Shown: piece by piece, positions 22,977 through 30,884 of the stretch
How the letters are laid out: each line of letters begins with the position of its first letter
How positions within the stretch are numbered: the stretch's first letter is position 1
The notes under the pieces: model-generated
Seen by the model: the letters and a program-made list of their open reading frames with translations, nothing else
What the model was told of the DNA's origin: nothing
The model's database searches: none
Program-made: the position numbers and the translations under genes
Assembly: GCA_045541875.1 (NCBI GenBank)
Contig: JAZQJX010000094.1
Location: 1-38,174 of the forward strand
Direction of reading: 5' to 3'
Length of the DNA: 38,174 nucleotides
DNA from: RGIG1828 sp045541875
Lineage (GTDB): Bacteria > Bacillota > Clostridia > UMGS1810

Positions 22977-24281
22977 ATGAATTATGAAATAAAGTATATT
23001 GAGTCACTTGATGAAACACTTTATACCGGTGTTCACTCAACCGGTTTAAGAGTTTATGTAATGCCAAAAAAGGGATTTTCAAAAACTTATGCGGTGTATG
23101 GAACAAAATTTGGTTCCGTGAATAACACCTTTGTACCCCTTGGTAAAGAAGATCCGATAACCGTGCCTGACGGAGTTGCACATTTTCTTGAACACAAAAT
23201 GTTTGAACAAAGTGACGGAAGTAATGCTTTTGATATGTTTTCAAAATATGGTGCAAACGCAAATGCCTTCACTTCTTTCACAAATACCTGCTATCTTTTC
23301 TCATGCACAGATCATTTTGATGAGTGTTTTTCACATCTTCTCAGTTATGTACAGGATCCCTGTTTCACGGATGAAAATGTCGAAAAGGAGCAGGGCATAA
23401 TCGGTCAGGAAATCAGAATGTATGATGATGACGGAGAATGGAACGTAATGTTTAATATGCTCCGTGCCATGTATGTAAACAATCCCGTAAGAATAGACAT
23501 TGCGGGAACGGTTGAAAGCATTTCAAAAATAGATAAAGATGTTTTGTATAGTTGCTATAACACCTATTATAACCCTGCTAATATGGTAGTTGCAGTTGCC
23601 GGTAATGTTGATGCACAAAAGGTTTTTGAAATAGTTGAAAACACTCTGAAATACAGGGAAAACGGAAAAGTGGTAAGCGTATACCCCGAAGAACCCGCAA
23701 ACATCTGTCAGAACTATATCGAAAGTTTTTCAAGCGTTGCAAAACCTCTTTGCTCAATCGGATTTAAAGATAACTTTTTAAAAACAGGTGATGAACTGTT
23801 AAAAAGAGAAGTGGCACTGAAAATTCTTTCAAAGATTATTGCAGGTCGCAGCAGTGAATTTTATAAAGAAAACTATGATTCGGGACTCATTAATGACACA
23901 TTTGATACAGACGTTATGACAGAACTTTCATTCTCTTGTGTATCCTTTGGCGGAGAATGCGAAACCCCCGAACTTTTAAAAGCAAAACTTCTTGAAAGAA
24001 TAGAGTATTATCGTGAAAACGGATTTGACAAAGAAGAATTTGAGCGAATCAAACGTTCTTTCTTTGGCTCGTTTATCCGAAATTTCAATAACGTTGAAAG
24101 CATTGGTAATATGCTTTGCAGAAACTTTTTAAGTGGTGTTGACATAACTGAATTCACAAAAATATATGAAAAAATAACTCTTGAACTTATGAAAGAGATT
24201 CTTGATGAAGTGTTTTGTGAAGACCTTTGTGTCATAAGCGTTGTAAAGCCTATAACAAACGACAACACTCAGATGAGGTGA
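22977..24281 (+). CDS. M16 family zinc peptidase, catalytic subunit (YfmH-like)
   Basis: The 434-residue protein carries the inverted zinc motif HFLEH (69-73). The downstream glutamates in EKEQGIIGQEIRMYDDD match the usual third metal ligand and helper residue. The second lobe is less conserved. It begins 2 bp after the stop of the non-catalytic partner and is translated from AGGGAGGAG. Related Firmicute proteins are annotated as associated with modification of elongation factor P; I cannot verify that from sequence, and general peptide turnover is also possible. Cytoplasmic location is inferred from the absence of a signal peptide. Confidence 0.92.
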   Translation: MNYEIKYIESLDETLYTGVHSTGLRVYVMPKKGFSKTYAVYGTKFGSVNNTFVPLGKEDPITVPDGVAHFLEHKMFEQSDGSNAFDMFSKYGANANAFTSFTNTCYLFSCTDHFDECFSHLLSYVQDPCFTDENVEKEQGIIGQEIRMYDDDGEWNVMFNMLRAMYVNNPVRIDIAGTVESISKIDKDVLYSCYNTYYNPANMVVAVAGNVDAQKVFEIVENTLKYRENGKVVSVYPEEPANICQNYIESFSSVAKPLCSIGFKDNFLKTGDELLKREVALKILSKIIAGRSSEFYKENYDSGLINDTFDTDVMTELSFSCVSFGGECETPELLKAKLLERIEYYRENGFDKEEFERIKRSFFGSFIRNFNNVESIGNMLCRNFLSGVDITEFTKIYEKITLELMKEILDEVFCEDLCVISVVKPITNDNTQMR

Positions 24282-24287
24282 TATATT

Positions 24288-25121
24288 ATGCAGGTTTTTT
24301 TTCCGGGACTTGGAATTGAAGTAACAGTTGACCGCGTGGCGTTTAGCCTTTTTGGTGTTCCCATATACTGGTATGGAGTCATAATTGCATTTGGCCTTAT
24401 TATGGGAATAGTAACAGCATCTTTTGCTGCGAGGAAACTTGGCGAAAAAAGTGATATTACACTTGATCTTGTTTTGGTATGTGCTCCTGTCTCGGTTGTA
24501 TTTGCAAGACTGTATTATGTTTTTTTCAGATGGGATTCGTACAAAGATAATCTTGTGGATATTTTCAACATTCGTTCAGGCGGCATTGCCATATATGGAG
24601 CAGTTATCGGTGCAGTCATCGCAGCATATGTATATGCAAAAGTAAAAAAGAAGAATCCTCTTTTCGTTTTTGACGTCGGTGCAGTTGGCCTCATAACAGG
24701 ACAGATGATTGGCAGATGGGGGAATTTTGTGAATCAGGAGGCATTTGGCTCAAACACTGAACTTCCCTGGGGGATGACAAGTAAAACTGTCTCAGATTAT
24801 CTTGAAACCTTAAAACAGTCAGGCATAAATGTAAATCCGGAAATCCCTGTCCATCCCACATTTTTATATGAATCACTGTGGTCTTTAGCAGTTCTTGTCA
24901 TACTTTTTGTTATAGTATATAAGTTTTACCGCTATAACGGTCAGGTATTTTTTGCATATGCATCCCTATATGGACTTGGAAGATTCTGGATTGAAGGACT
25001 TCGCACAGACAGTCTTATGATAGGGGAATTCAGAGTGTCACAACTTGTTGCACTTTTGAGTTTTGTTGTGTTTGGATTTTTGTATTTCTATTTTTGTAGT
25101 AAAAATAGAAAAAAACAATAA
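24288..25121 (+). CDS. lgt: Prolipoprotein diacylglyceryl transferase
   Basis: Lgt transfers diacylglycerol from phosphatidylglycerol to the lipobox cysteine of prolipoproteins in the membrane. The 277-residue, multi-helix protein has the family signature GQMIGRWGNFVNQEAFG (about 137-153). It also has the periplasmic VHPTFLYESLW motif and the YGLGRFWIEGLRTDSLM arginine-rich segment. It follows the M16 pair after 6 bp with a GAGGTGA site. The pgsA gene at 7.1 kb supplies its lipid donor pathway. No clear terminator follows; the next promoter begins 30 bp later. Confidence 0.96.
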   Translation: MQVFFPGLGIEVTVDRVAFSLFGVPIYWYGVIIAFGLIMGIVTASFAARKLGEKSDITLDLVLVCAPVSVVFARLYYVFFRWDSYKDNLVDIFNIRSGGIAIYGAVIGAVIAAYVYAKVKKKNPLFVFDVGAVGLITGQMIGRWGNFVNQEAFGSNTELPWGMTSKTVSDYLETLKQSGINVNPEIPVHPTFLYESLWSLAVLVILFVIVYKFYRYNGQVFFAYASLYGLGRFWIEGLRTDSLMIGEFRVSQLVALLSFVVFGFLYFYFCSKNRKKQ

Positions 25122-25152
25122 GAATAAAAATTTGTTTATTGAAAATTTATTA

Positions 25153-25181
25153 TTGTCAAATTATGTTTCATACAGTATAAT
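25153..25181 (+). promoter_or_regulatory. SigA-type promoter of mgtE
   Basis: TTGTCA (25153-25158) and TATAAT (25176-25181) are spaced by 17 bp. The predicted transcript start near 25188 leaves a leader of about 190 nt before the mgtE start codon. Confidence 0.75.
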
Positions 25182-25212
25182 ATAATGTAGCGTTAAAAAT
25201 TTAAAAAGAATG

Positions 25213-25372
25213 AGGTGAGGAAATGGACGCGGGAGGTAATCGAAGCAGTGAATATGTCGGGCGAAACGTAAATTGCGTGGATTGTTCCGCGTTTGTTTTG
25301 TCTTGCTGATTTACGCGTAAAGATACTTCCTACCTAAAGGTCATTATGACCATAATCAAAATTTAGGAGGAA
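25213..25372 (+). promoter_or_regulatory. Structured mgtE leader with mutually exclusive helices (candidate riboswitch)
   Basis: AGGUGAGGAA (25213-25222) pairs with UUCCUACCU (25327-25335) as a closing stem with one bulge. It encloses CGUAAAU/AUUUACG (25267-25273 with 25309-25315) and a CGUGGA/UCCGCG hairpin (25276-25291). The same 3' strand, UUCCUACCUAAA (25327-25338), can instead pair over 11 bp with UUUAGGAGGAA (25362-25372), which holds the mgtE ribosome binding site. The two pairings exclude each other, as in a translational switch. I do not see the M-box consensus expected of known magnesium riboswitches at mgtE. The helices are visible in the sequence; the ligand and direction of control are unknown. 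Confidence 0.6.
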
Positions 25373-25378
25373 TGTTAT

Positions 25379-26755
25379 ATGGAAGAAAATATGACAAATC
25401 AGGAACTGGCACAGGAACTTCTTGAGAAAAAAAGTTTTAATGCTTTAAAACAGCTCCTTTCCGAAATGAATCCGGCAGATATTGCCGAATTTTTGAAAGA
25501 ACTTACAAATGAAGAACTTCTTCTGGCTTTTCGCATCCTTCCGAAAGATCAGGCGGCAGACACTTTTGTTGAAATGGAATCTGATGATCAGGAAACGCTT
25601 ATCAGAAGTTTCAGCGACAGCGAACTTAAAGCCGTTGTCGATGATCTTTTTGTCGATGATGCCGTAGATATTTTAGAGGAAATGCCTGCAAATGTTGTTA
25701 AACGAGTTCTTCGCTTCACAGACAGTCATACAAGAAAATGGATAAATGAAATTTTAAAATACCCCGAGGACAGTGCCGGCAGCATTATGACTGTCGAATA
25801 TGTAAGACTCAAAAAGAATATGACTGTTGATCAGGCAATAAAGCATATAAGAAGAACAGGTGTTGATAAAGAAACAATCTATACTTGCTATGTTACTGAT
25901 CTCAACAACAAACTCATTGGTATGGTTTCCGCCAAAACATTGCTTTTGGCAGACGGTGATGACGTTATAGATGATATTATGGAAACAAATATTATCTATT
26001 TTAACACTCTTGATGACCAGGAAGATGTTGCAAATGCTTTCGACAAATATGACTTTATGGCGATTCCTGTTGTTGACGAAGAAACAAGACTTCTCGGTAT
26101 CGTGACTTTCGACGATGCTATAGACGTTTTACAGGATGAGGTAACTGAAGATATTGAAAAGATGGCGGCTATCATTCCATCCGAAAAAACATATCTCAGA
26201 ACCGGCATATTTGAAACATGGAAACAAAGAATTCCGTGGCTTTTGCTTTTGATGGTTTCGGCAACATTCACAGGGAAAATCATAAGCAGTTTTGAAGGCG
26301 CACTTTCAAGTTGTGTTGTGTTGACTGCATTCATTCCGATGCTTATGGATACGGCAGGAAACTCAGGCGGTCAGACTTCTGTTACAATCATAAGAAGTCT
26401 GTCTCTTGGCGATATTGAAATGAGTGATATTTTTCGTATCATATGGAAAGAAATCAGAGTTGCTGTTATTTGCGGGCTTACCCTTGCTGTTGTAAATTTT
26501 GCTAAAATGCTTCTTCTTGATTCATCATCAATCACATCAGACGGTCAAAGTGCATTTATGGTGGCACTTGTTGTTAACCTCACTTTGGTTGTGACGGTGA
26601 TTTTTGCAAAAATTACTGCATCAGTTTTGCCCATTGGTGCAAAAAAACTCGGATTTGACCCGGCAGTTATGGCAAGTCCATTCATAACAACAGTAGTAGA
26701 CGCCCTTGCACTTTTGGTATATTTTAATTTTGCAAAAATGATTCTTGGAATATGA
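25379..26755 (+). CDS. mgtE: Magnesium transporter MgtE
   Basis: MgtE is a dimeric magnesium channel gated by its own cytoplasmic domain. The 458-residue protein shows the N-terminal MgtE_N superhelix (about 1-130, with repeated ADIAEFLKEL/AVDILEEMP units). Two CBS domains follow (about 135-260), then five membrane helices containing the pore signature PMLMDTAGNSGGQTS. The second half of the membrane domain has the VVDALALLVYFNFAK ending typical of the family. The AGGAGG site is predicted to be hidden or exposed by the leader RNA. It ends 4 bp into a hairpin-containing spacer before the dehydrogenase gene. Confidence 0.95.
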   Translation: MEENMTNQELAQELLEKKSFNALKQLLSEMNPADIAEFLKELTNEELLLAFRILPKDQAADTFVEMESDDQETLIRSFSDSELKAVVDDLFVDDAVDILEEMPANVVKRVLRFTDSHTRKWINEILKYPEDSAGSIMTVEYVRLKKNMTVDQAIKHIRRTGVDKETIYTCYVTDLNNKLIGMVSAKTLLLADGDDVIDDIMETNIIYFNTLDDQEDVANAFDKYDFMAIPVVDEETRLLGIVTFDDAIDVLQDEVTEDIEKMAAIIPSEKTYLRTGIFETWKQRIPWLLLLMVSATFTGKIISSFEGALSSCVVLTAFIPMLMDTAGNSGGQTSVTIIRSLSLGDIEMSDIFRIIWKEIRVAVICGLTLAVVNFAKMLLLDSSSITSDGQSAFMVALVVNLTLVVTVIFAKITASVLPIGAKKLGFDPAVMASPFITTVVDALALLVYFNFAKMILGI

Positions 26756-26761
26756 TTTTAA

Positions 26762-26798
26762 ATAGGCTGTCCCTTTATATTCAAAAGAGACAGCCTAT
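26762..26798 (+). terminator. Hairpin after mgtE, possible weak terminator
   Basis: ATAGGCTGTC (26762-26771) and GACAGCCTAT (26789-26798) form a perfect 10-bp stem with a 17-base loop, followed by GTTTATAAA. The T-run is poor, so read-through into the dehydrogenase gene is likely. Confidence 0.5.
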
Positions 26799-26832
26799 GT
26801 TTATAAATGTTGAAAAGAAAGGACTTGAAATT

Positions 26833-28002
26833 ATGCAAAACTTTACATACTATGCCCCGACAAAAGTTTATTTCGGAAAAGACGAACACAAAAAAGTTGG
26901 GGAGATAATAAAAAACTACGGATATAAAACCGTAATGATTCAGTACGGGCAAAATAGTATCAAAAAGAGCGGGCTCTATGATGAAATTGTTGCATCACTT
27001 ACTGAAAACAAAATTAAAGTTGTTGACATGGGTGGAGTAGAACCCAACCCTAAAATTTCTTTTGTTCGTGAGGCAATAAAAAAATGCAAAGAGAATAATG
27101 TTGAACTCATTCTTGCAGTTGGGGGAGGAAGTGTTATTGACTCATCAAAATATACTGCATCAGGTGCATTATATGACGGCGATGTTCTTGATTTCCCCTT
27201 GAGAAAAAGCACACCAGAAAACGCACTTCCTGTTGGTTGTATTCTCACAATTTCTGCAGCAGGAAGTGAAATGAGTTCTTCTGCAGTCATATCCAATCCC
27301 GAAACAAATATGAAAAGGGGATACAACAGCGATTTTAACAGGTGTAAATTCGCAATCTGTAACCCTGAACTGACATATACTGTAAATAAATATCAGACCG
27401 CCTGTGGAATTGTTGATATTATGTCTCACACAATGGAAAGATATTTTTCGCCTTGCCCCGATACACCTCTTACTGATACCATTGCAGAATCAATTCTCAC
27501 ATCAGTTATTGATGCAGGAAGAAAAGCAATGAATGATCCTTTTGATTATGATGCAAGAGCGACACTTATGTGGGCGTCAAGCCTGTCTCATAATGACCTG
27601 ACAGGATGTGGAAGAGAAAACGGACTTTGTGTTCATCAACTTGAACACGCTCTGAGTGGTGAATTTGACAGGGTTGCACATGGTGCAGGTCTTGCGGTGC
27701 TTTTTCCTGCTTGGGCAAAGTATGTATATAAATATGCCCACGGCAGGTTTTCAAGGTTTGCAAGAAAAGTGTGGCAGGTTGAGGAATCAGATGATATGAA
27801 GGCATCTTTGCTCGGAATTGAAAAAATGTCTGAATATTTTAAAGAAATTGGTATGCCACAGACACTTGGCGACTTTGGGCTTTCCGGGGATGATGTTGAT
27901 TCTTTGTCATATCTTTGCACCTTTTCAAACACAAGAACAATAAGAAGTTATATTGACCTTGATATTGAAGATATAAAAAATATATTTGCTCTTTGTTTAT
28001 AA
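26833..28002 (+). CDS. Iron-containing alcohol dehydrogenase (butanol-dehydrogenase type)
   Basis: This 389-residue group III alcohol dehydrogenase would reduce aldehydes to alcohols with NAD(P)H. It shows the dinucleotide-binding GGGSVIDSSK loop near residue 100. The metal-binding set is Asp and His in CGIVDIMSHTMER, His in LCVHQLEHALSG and His in VAHGAGLAVLFPAW. The N-terminus MQNFTYYAPTKVYFG resembles BdhA/YqhD-type enzymes. ATG 26833 follows AAAGGA; an in-frame upstream extension covers the mgtE hairpin and is not believable. Substrate is not determined by sequence; a fermentative role such as butyraldehyde or other aldehyde reduction is plausible. It ends in a strong terminator. Confidence 0.9.
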   Translation: MQNFTYYAPTKVYFGKDEHKKVGEIIKNYGYKTVMIQYGQNSIKKSGLYDEIVASLTENKIKVVDMGGVEPNPKISFVREAIKKCKENNVELILAVGGGSVIDSSKYTASGALYDGDVLDFPLRKSTPENALPVGCILTISAAGSEMSSSAVISNPETNMKRGYNSDFNRCKFAICNPELTYTVNKYQTACGIVDIMSHTMERYFSPCPDTPLTDTIAESILTSVIDAGRKAMNDPFDYDARATLMWASSLSHNDLTGCGRENGLCVHQLEHALSGEFDRVAHGAGLAVLFPAWAKYVYKYAHGRFSRFARKVWQVEESDDMKASLLGIEKMSEYFKEIGMPQTLGDFGLSGDDVDSLSYLCTFSNTRTIRSYIDLDIEDIKNIFALCL

Positions 28003-28003
28003 A

Positions 28004-28047
28004 AAATTCAGCGTGTATGCCATTTCTGACATACACGCTGAATTTTT
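28004..28047. terminator. Bidirectional terminator between the dehydrogenase and trhA genes
   Basis: AAATTCAGCGTGTATG (28004-28019) and CATACACGCTGAATTT (28030-28045) form a perfect 16-bp stem with a 10-base loop. Five T's end the plus-strand side and six the minus-strand side. Confidence 0.92.
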
Positions 28048-28082
28048 ACTGTATAGGAACTTACTCTGAATTTTAGTTCGCG
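28048..28082 (+). repeat. Second full copy of the terminator-linked dispersed repeat
   Basis: ACTGTATAGGAAC starts directly after the T-tract of the terminator and continues as TTACTCTGAATTTTAGTTCGCG. It aligns along its length with 9778-9811, differing at a few positions plus one inserted T. It ends at the trhA stop codon. Confidence 0.7.
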
Positions 28083-28083
28083 T

Positions 28084-28737
28084 TTATAATGGTATAACAT
28101 AAAACAATATAAAAAAGTATTGGGTTATAGTCCCGAGGAGCACAAATATGTGCCATATATAATGCATATATCTCACTTTGTCTTTGGCAAAAAAGATGAT
28201 TCCCAAGGTGTAAAAAACGCCACCGCCAACAAGAAGGAGAATGCCTTGAATCGGAACTTTTTCGACAACATGTTTAAACATGAAAATAAGAGACCAACCC
28301 ATTAGAACATACAAAATCATGGACATTTTGTGCCACCGTTTTAAATCAATTGAGTTAAATACTATTCCGAAAATGGCTAAAACTGCGGTTATGGAAAATA
28401 AAACCCAACCCCATAAACCTCTGATAAGACATAGACATATGGGAATGTATGATCCAAGAATCATCAGAAAGATTGAACAATGGTCAAAAATCTGGAAAAC
28501 ACGTTTTGCCTTTGTATTTGTCAATGAATGATATATTGTTGAAAACATATATAATAAAATGGTAAAAAATCCGTATAATGCAGCACTCACAATTCCCATG
28601 ACATCACTTGTGAGACAAGCGGTTACAACCATAACCGCAGTTCCTGCAATCGCAAGAAGTGCACCTATGCCGTGAGAGACTGAATTTGCTATTTCTTCTC
28701 CGAGAGTCTGTCCGTTAAAATTGATTTTAAATGCCAA
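28084..28737 (-). CDS. TrhA/hemolysin III family membrane protein
   Basis: The 217-residue protein has seven predicted membrane helices. It keeps the family metal-site residues in NSVSHGIGALL, STIYHSL and FQIFDHCSIF, with further histidines in HYIWHIFVLLGTITQY. The fold belongs to the PAQR/CREST superfamily; in bacteria TrhA has been linked to membrane lipid homeostasis, and the hemolysin name is historical. Translation appears to start at TTG 28737, since AAGGACGTGAT lies 5 bp upstream and no ATG is available near it. It is a single-gene unit convergent with the dehydrogenase gene. Confidence 0.88.
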   Translation of the reverse strand: MAFKINFNGQTLGEEIANSVSHGIGALLAIAGTAVMVVTACLTSDVMGIVSAALYGFFTILLYMFSTIYHSLTNTKAKRVFQIFDHCSIFLMILGSYIPICLCLIRGLWGWVLFSITAVLAIFGIVFNSIDLKRWHKMSMILYVLMGWSLIFMFKHVVEKVPIQGILLLVGGGVFYTLGIIFFAKDKVRYMHYIWHIFVLLGTITQYFFILFYVIPL

Positions 28738-28762
28738 AATATCACGTCCTTATATAAGCGTT

Positions 28763-28791
28763 ATCATAGTTGACAGGCAATTATCCTGCAA
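28763..28791 (-). promoter_or_regulatory. SigA-type promoter of the trhA-like gene
   Basis: On the minus strand, TTGCAG (28791-28786) and TATGAT (28768-28763) are separated by 17 bp, about 25 bp before the TTG start. Confidence 0.6.
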
Positions 28792-28875
28792 AAATATTTT
28801 ACATCCACAAAAAACTATTGTCAAGTGCGTTACACTTTATTTTATAATTTTGTTTACCTTTGTATAAATATACTG

Positions 28876-28904
28876 TTGATAAAACCTCTTTTTTTTGCTA
28901 TACT
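28876..28904 (+). promoter_or_regulatory. SigA-type promoter of the AEC transporter gene
   Basis: TTGATA (28876-28881) and TATACT (28899-28904) are spaced by 17 bp. Transcription would start near 28911, just before the ribosome binding site, which rules out the longer upstream reading frame. Confidence 0.7.
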
Positions 28905-28922
28905 ATCATAGAGGTGGTTACT

Positions 28923-29855
28923 TTGAGTACAGGAATAACATCTGCTGTTTCGCAACAGGTAATAATAATGGCAATATATATTGCTTTCGGAGCAATATTA
29001 ACAAAGTATAAAAAACTTTCACAACATGGAACAAAACAAATGAGTTTTCTTTTGCTCCATGTGGTAACACCATGCGTCATAATTTCTTCATTTCAGGGAA
29101 GAAATATGGATGATATGAAAGAACTTCTCACGGCATTTGCCATAAGCATTTTAATACACATTATTGCAATATTTATTGCATGGCCTTTTTTTGCAGATAA
29201 GAAGAAAAACCTGAACTGGCATATAAACAGATTCTGCGTTGCATATTCAAACTGCGGATTTATGGGGATTCCTCTTCTTGCAGCATCTCTCGGTGCAAAA
29301 GGTGTATTCATAGGTTCTGCATATCTTGTTGTTTTTAATGTTTTCACATGGACTCAGGGGCTTGGCATGTTCGTTGGTTCAAATGGGAAAGTCTCTTTCA
29401 AAAAAGTTATTTTCTCTCCGGGTATAATCGGAATTGCAATTTCAGGAATCATTATGGGATTGAACCTTAAACTTGGAACAACATTAACCACAGTGGTGAA
29501 TGGACTTGCATCTCTCAACACCCCTGTGGCGATGATACTTCTCGGCATATATCTTGGCGAAAGTGAATTTGTAAAGGTTTTTAAAAACATAAATCTCTAT
29601 CTGGTATGTTTTCTGAGATTGATTTTTGTTCCTGTAATAATAATCGGGCTTATGTATGTTTTAAAACTTGACCAAACTCTTTCTTATGCTCTCATACTTT
29701 CAACAGCCTGTCCTTGTGCGGCTATTTCTGCAATATTTGCATCTGAATATGGGAAAGACAGCGGATATGCATCTTCTGTTGTTTCAGTTTCAACACTGCT
29801 TTCACTTCTGACTCTTCCGTTTGTTGCCCATATCGCTTCAATGATTATAAAATAA
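28923..29855 (+). CDS. AEC family (auxin efflux carrier-type) transporter
   Basis: The 310-residue protein has about ten hydrophobic helices in two halves. It shows the family motifs ILTKYKKLSQHGTKQMSFLLLHVVTPCVI in the first half and RLIFVPVII with STACPCAAISAIFASEYGKD in the second. Bacterial members export or exchange malate, malonate and other organic acids; which one applies here is not visible. I place the start at TTG 28923 because GAGGTGG lies 5 bp before it and the promoter leaves no room for an upstream start. ATG 28968 would cut into the first helix. It is followed by metA after 25 bp and may be cotranscribed. Confidence 0.88.
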   Translation: MSTGITSAVSQQVIIMAIYIAFGAILTKYKKLSQHGTKQMSFLLLHVVTPCVIISSFQGRNMDDMKELLTAFAISILIHIIAIFIAWPFFADKKKNLNWHINRFCVAYSNCGFMGIPLLAASLGAKGVFIGSAYLVVFNVFTWTQGLGMFVGSNGKVSFKKVIFSPGIIGIAISGIIMGLNLKLGTTLTTVVNGLASLNTPVAMILLGIYLGESEFVKVFKNINLYLVCFLRLIFVPVIIIGLMYVLKLDQTLSYALILSTACPCAAISAIFASEYGKDSGYASSVVSVSTLLSLLTLPFVAHIASMIIK

Positions 29856-29880
29856 TATCCATCAAAAGGAGGTATATAAA

Positions 29881-30798
29881 ATGCCTATAAAAATTCCTGA
29901 ACATCTTCCTGCAAACAGTATACTGAAAGGTGAAAACATTTTCTGTATGACAGAGCGCCGTGCGTTAACTCAGGACATCAGACCTCTTAAAATTGCAATT
30001 TTAAATATTATGCCCACAAAAATCGTGACTGAAACTCAACTTGCAAGGGTTCTCGGAAATACACCTTTGCAGGTGGAAATTGATTTTGTACACACATCAT
30101 CTCACCGTTCCAAAAATATTTCTGAAGATCATATTAATGAGTTTTACAAAGATTTTTCGGCAATTAAAGGAAACAAATATGATGGTATGATTATAACCGG
30201 AGCACCGGTTGAACTTCTTGAATTTGATGATGTGGATTACTGGGACGAACTAAAAGAGATAATGGAATGGTCAAAAACCAATGTAACAAGCACACTTCAC
30301 ATTTGCTGGGCTGCAATGGCAGGACTCTATTATCATTACGGAATAAAAAAACATTCCTACGATAAAAAACTCTTTGGCGTTTTTCCGCACAAAGTTAAAA
30401 GCAAAAGAACAATGCTCGTCAGAGGTTTTGATGATGTGTTCTATGTTCCTCATTCAAGACATTCATATGTAAAACTTGAAGATGTAGAAAAAGTTCCGGA
30501 ACTTAAAATAATTTCAACATCAAAAGAAGCAGGACTCTACATAGCAGCAAGCAAAGATAAAAAACAGATTTTTGTAACAGGACATTCTGAATATGATCCC
30601 GATACTCTTTCAAAAGAGTATTTCAGAGATATTGATGCAGGAAAACCCATAGATATTCCCGTCAATTATTTCAAGGATGACAATCCTGAAAAATCACCTG
30701 TTGTAACCTGGAGATCCCATGCAAATCTTCTTTTTTCAAACTGGCTCAATTATTATGTGTATCAGACAACACCATATGACATTAATGAAATCAAATAA
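29881..30798 (+). CDS. metA: Homoserine O-acyltransferase MetA (probably acetyl-CoA using)
   Basis: MetA activates homoserine for methionine synthesis. The 305-residue protein has the nucleophile Cys142 in STLHICWAAMAGLYYHYG, and His235 and Glu237 in VTGHSEYDPDTL. It also has the N-terminal RPLKIAILNIMPTK signature. Residue 111 is glutamate (GAPVELL). In characterised MetA enzymes Glu at this position favours acetyl-CoA and Gly favours succinyl-CoA, so I infer O-acetylhomoserine as product. AAAGGAGG precedes the ATG. No SAM riboswitch or T-box fits in the 25-bp gap to the transporter gene; one further upstream was not seen. A terminator follows. Confidence 0.95.
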   Translation: MPIKIPEHLPANSILKGENIFCMTERRALTQDIRPLKIAILNIMPTKIVTETQLARVLGNTPLQVEIDFVHTSSHRSKNISEDHINEFYKDFSAIKGNKYDGMIITGAPVELLEFDDVDYWDELKEIMEWSKTNVTSTLHICWAAMAGLYYHYGIKKHSYDKKLFGVFPHKVKSKRTMLVRGFDDVFYVPHSRHSYVKLEDVEKVPELKIISTSKEAGLYIAASKDKKQIFVTGHSEYDPDTLSKEYFRDIDAGKPIDIPVNYFKDDNPEKSPVVTWRSHANLLFSNWLNYYVYQTTPYDINEIK

Positions 30799-30807
30799 TA
30801 TAAACAT

Positions 30808-30846
30808 AAGGCTACGGAAGTTTCAGTTACTTCTGTAGCCTCTTTA
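30808..30846 (+). terminator. Terminator after metA
   Basis: GGCTACGGAAGT (30810-30821) pairs with ACTTCTGTAGCC (30829-30840), with one mismatch and a 7-base loop. TCTTTAT follows. The stem is strong but the T-tract is modest. Confidence 0.7.
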
Positions 30847-30884
30847 TGTTGTATGGAATTTTTTTGTATGACACTCTTTATAAA

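Noticed and set aside
25188..25378. M-box magnesium riboswitch upstream of mgtE
   Set aside because: The leader shares AGGTGAGG with M-box openings, but the later conserved core expected of that class is not visible. I keep it as an unnamed structured leader.
29856..29880. SAM riboswitch or T-box controlling metA
   Set aside because: Only 25 bp separate the upstream gene from metA, too short for either element.
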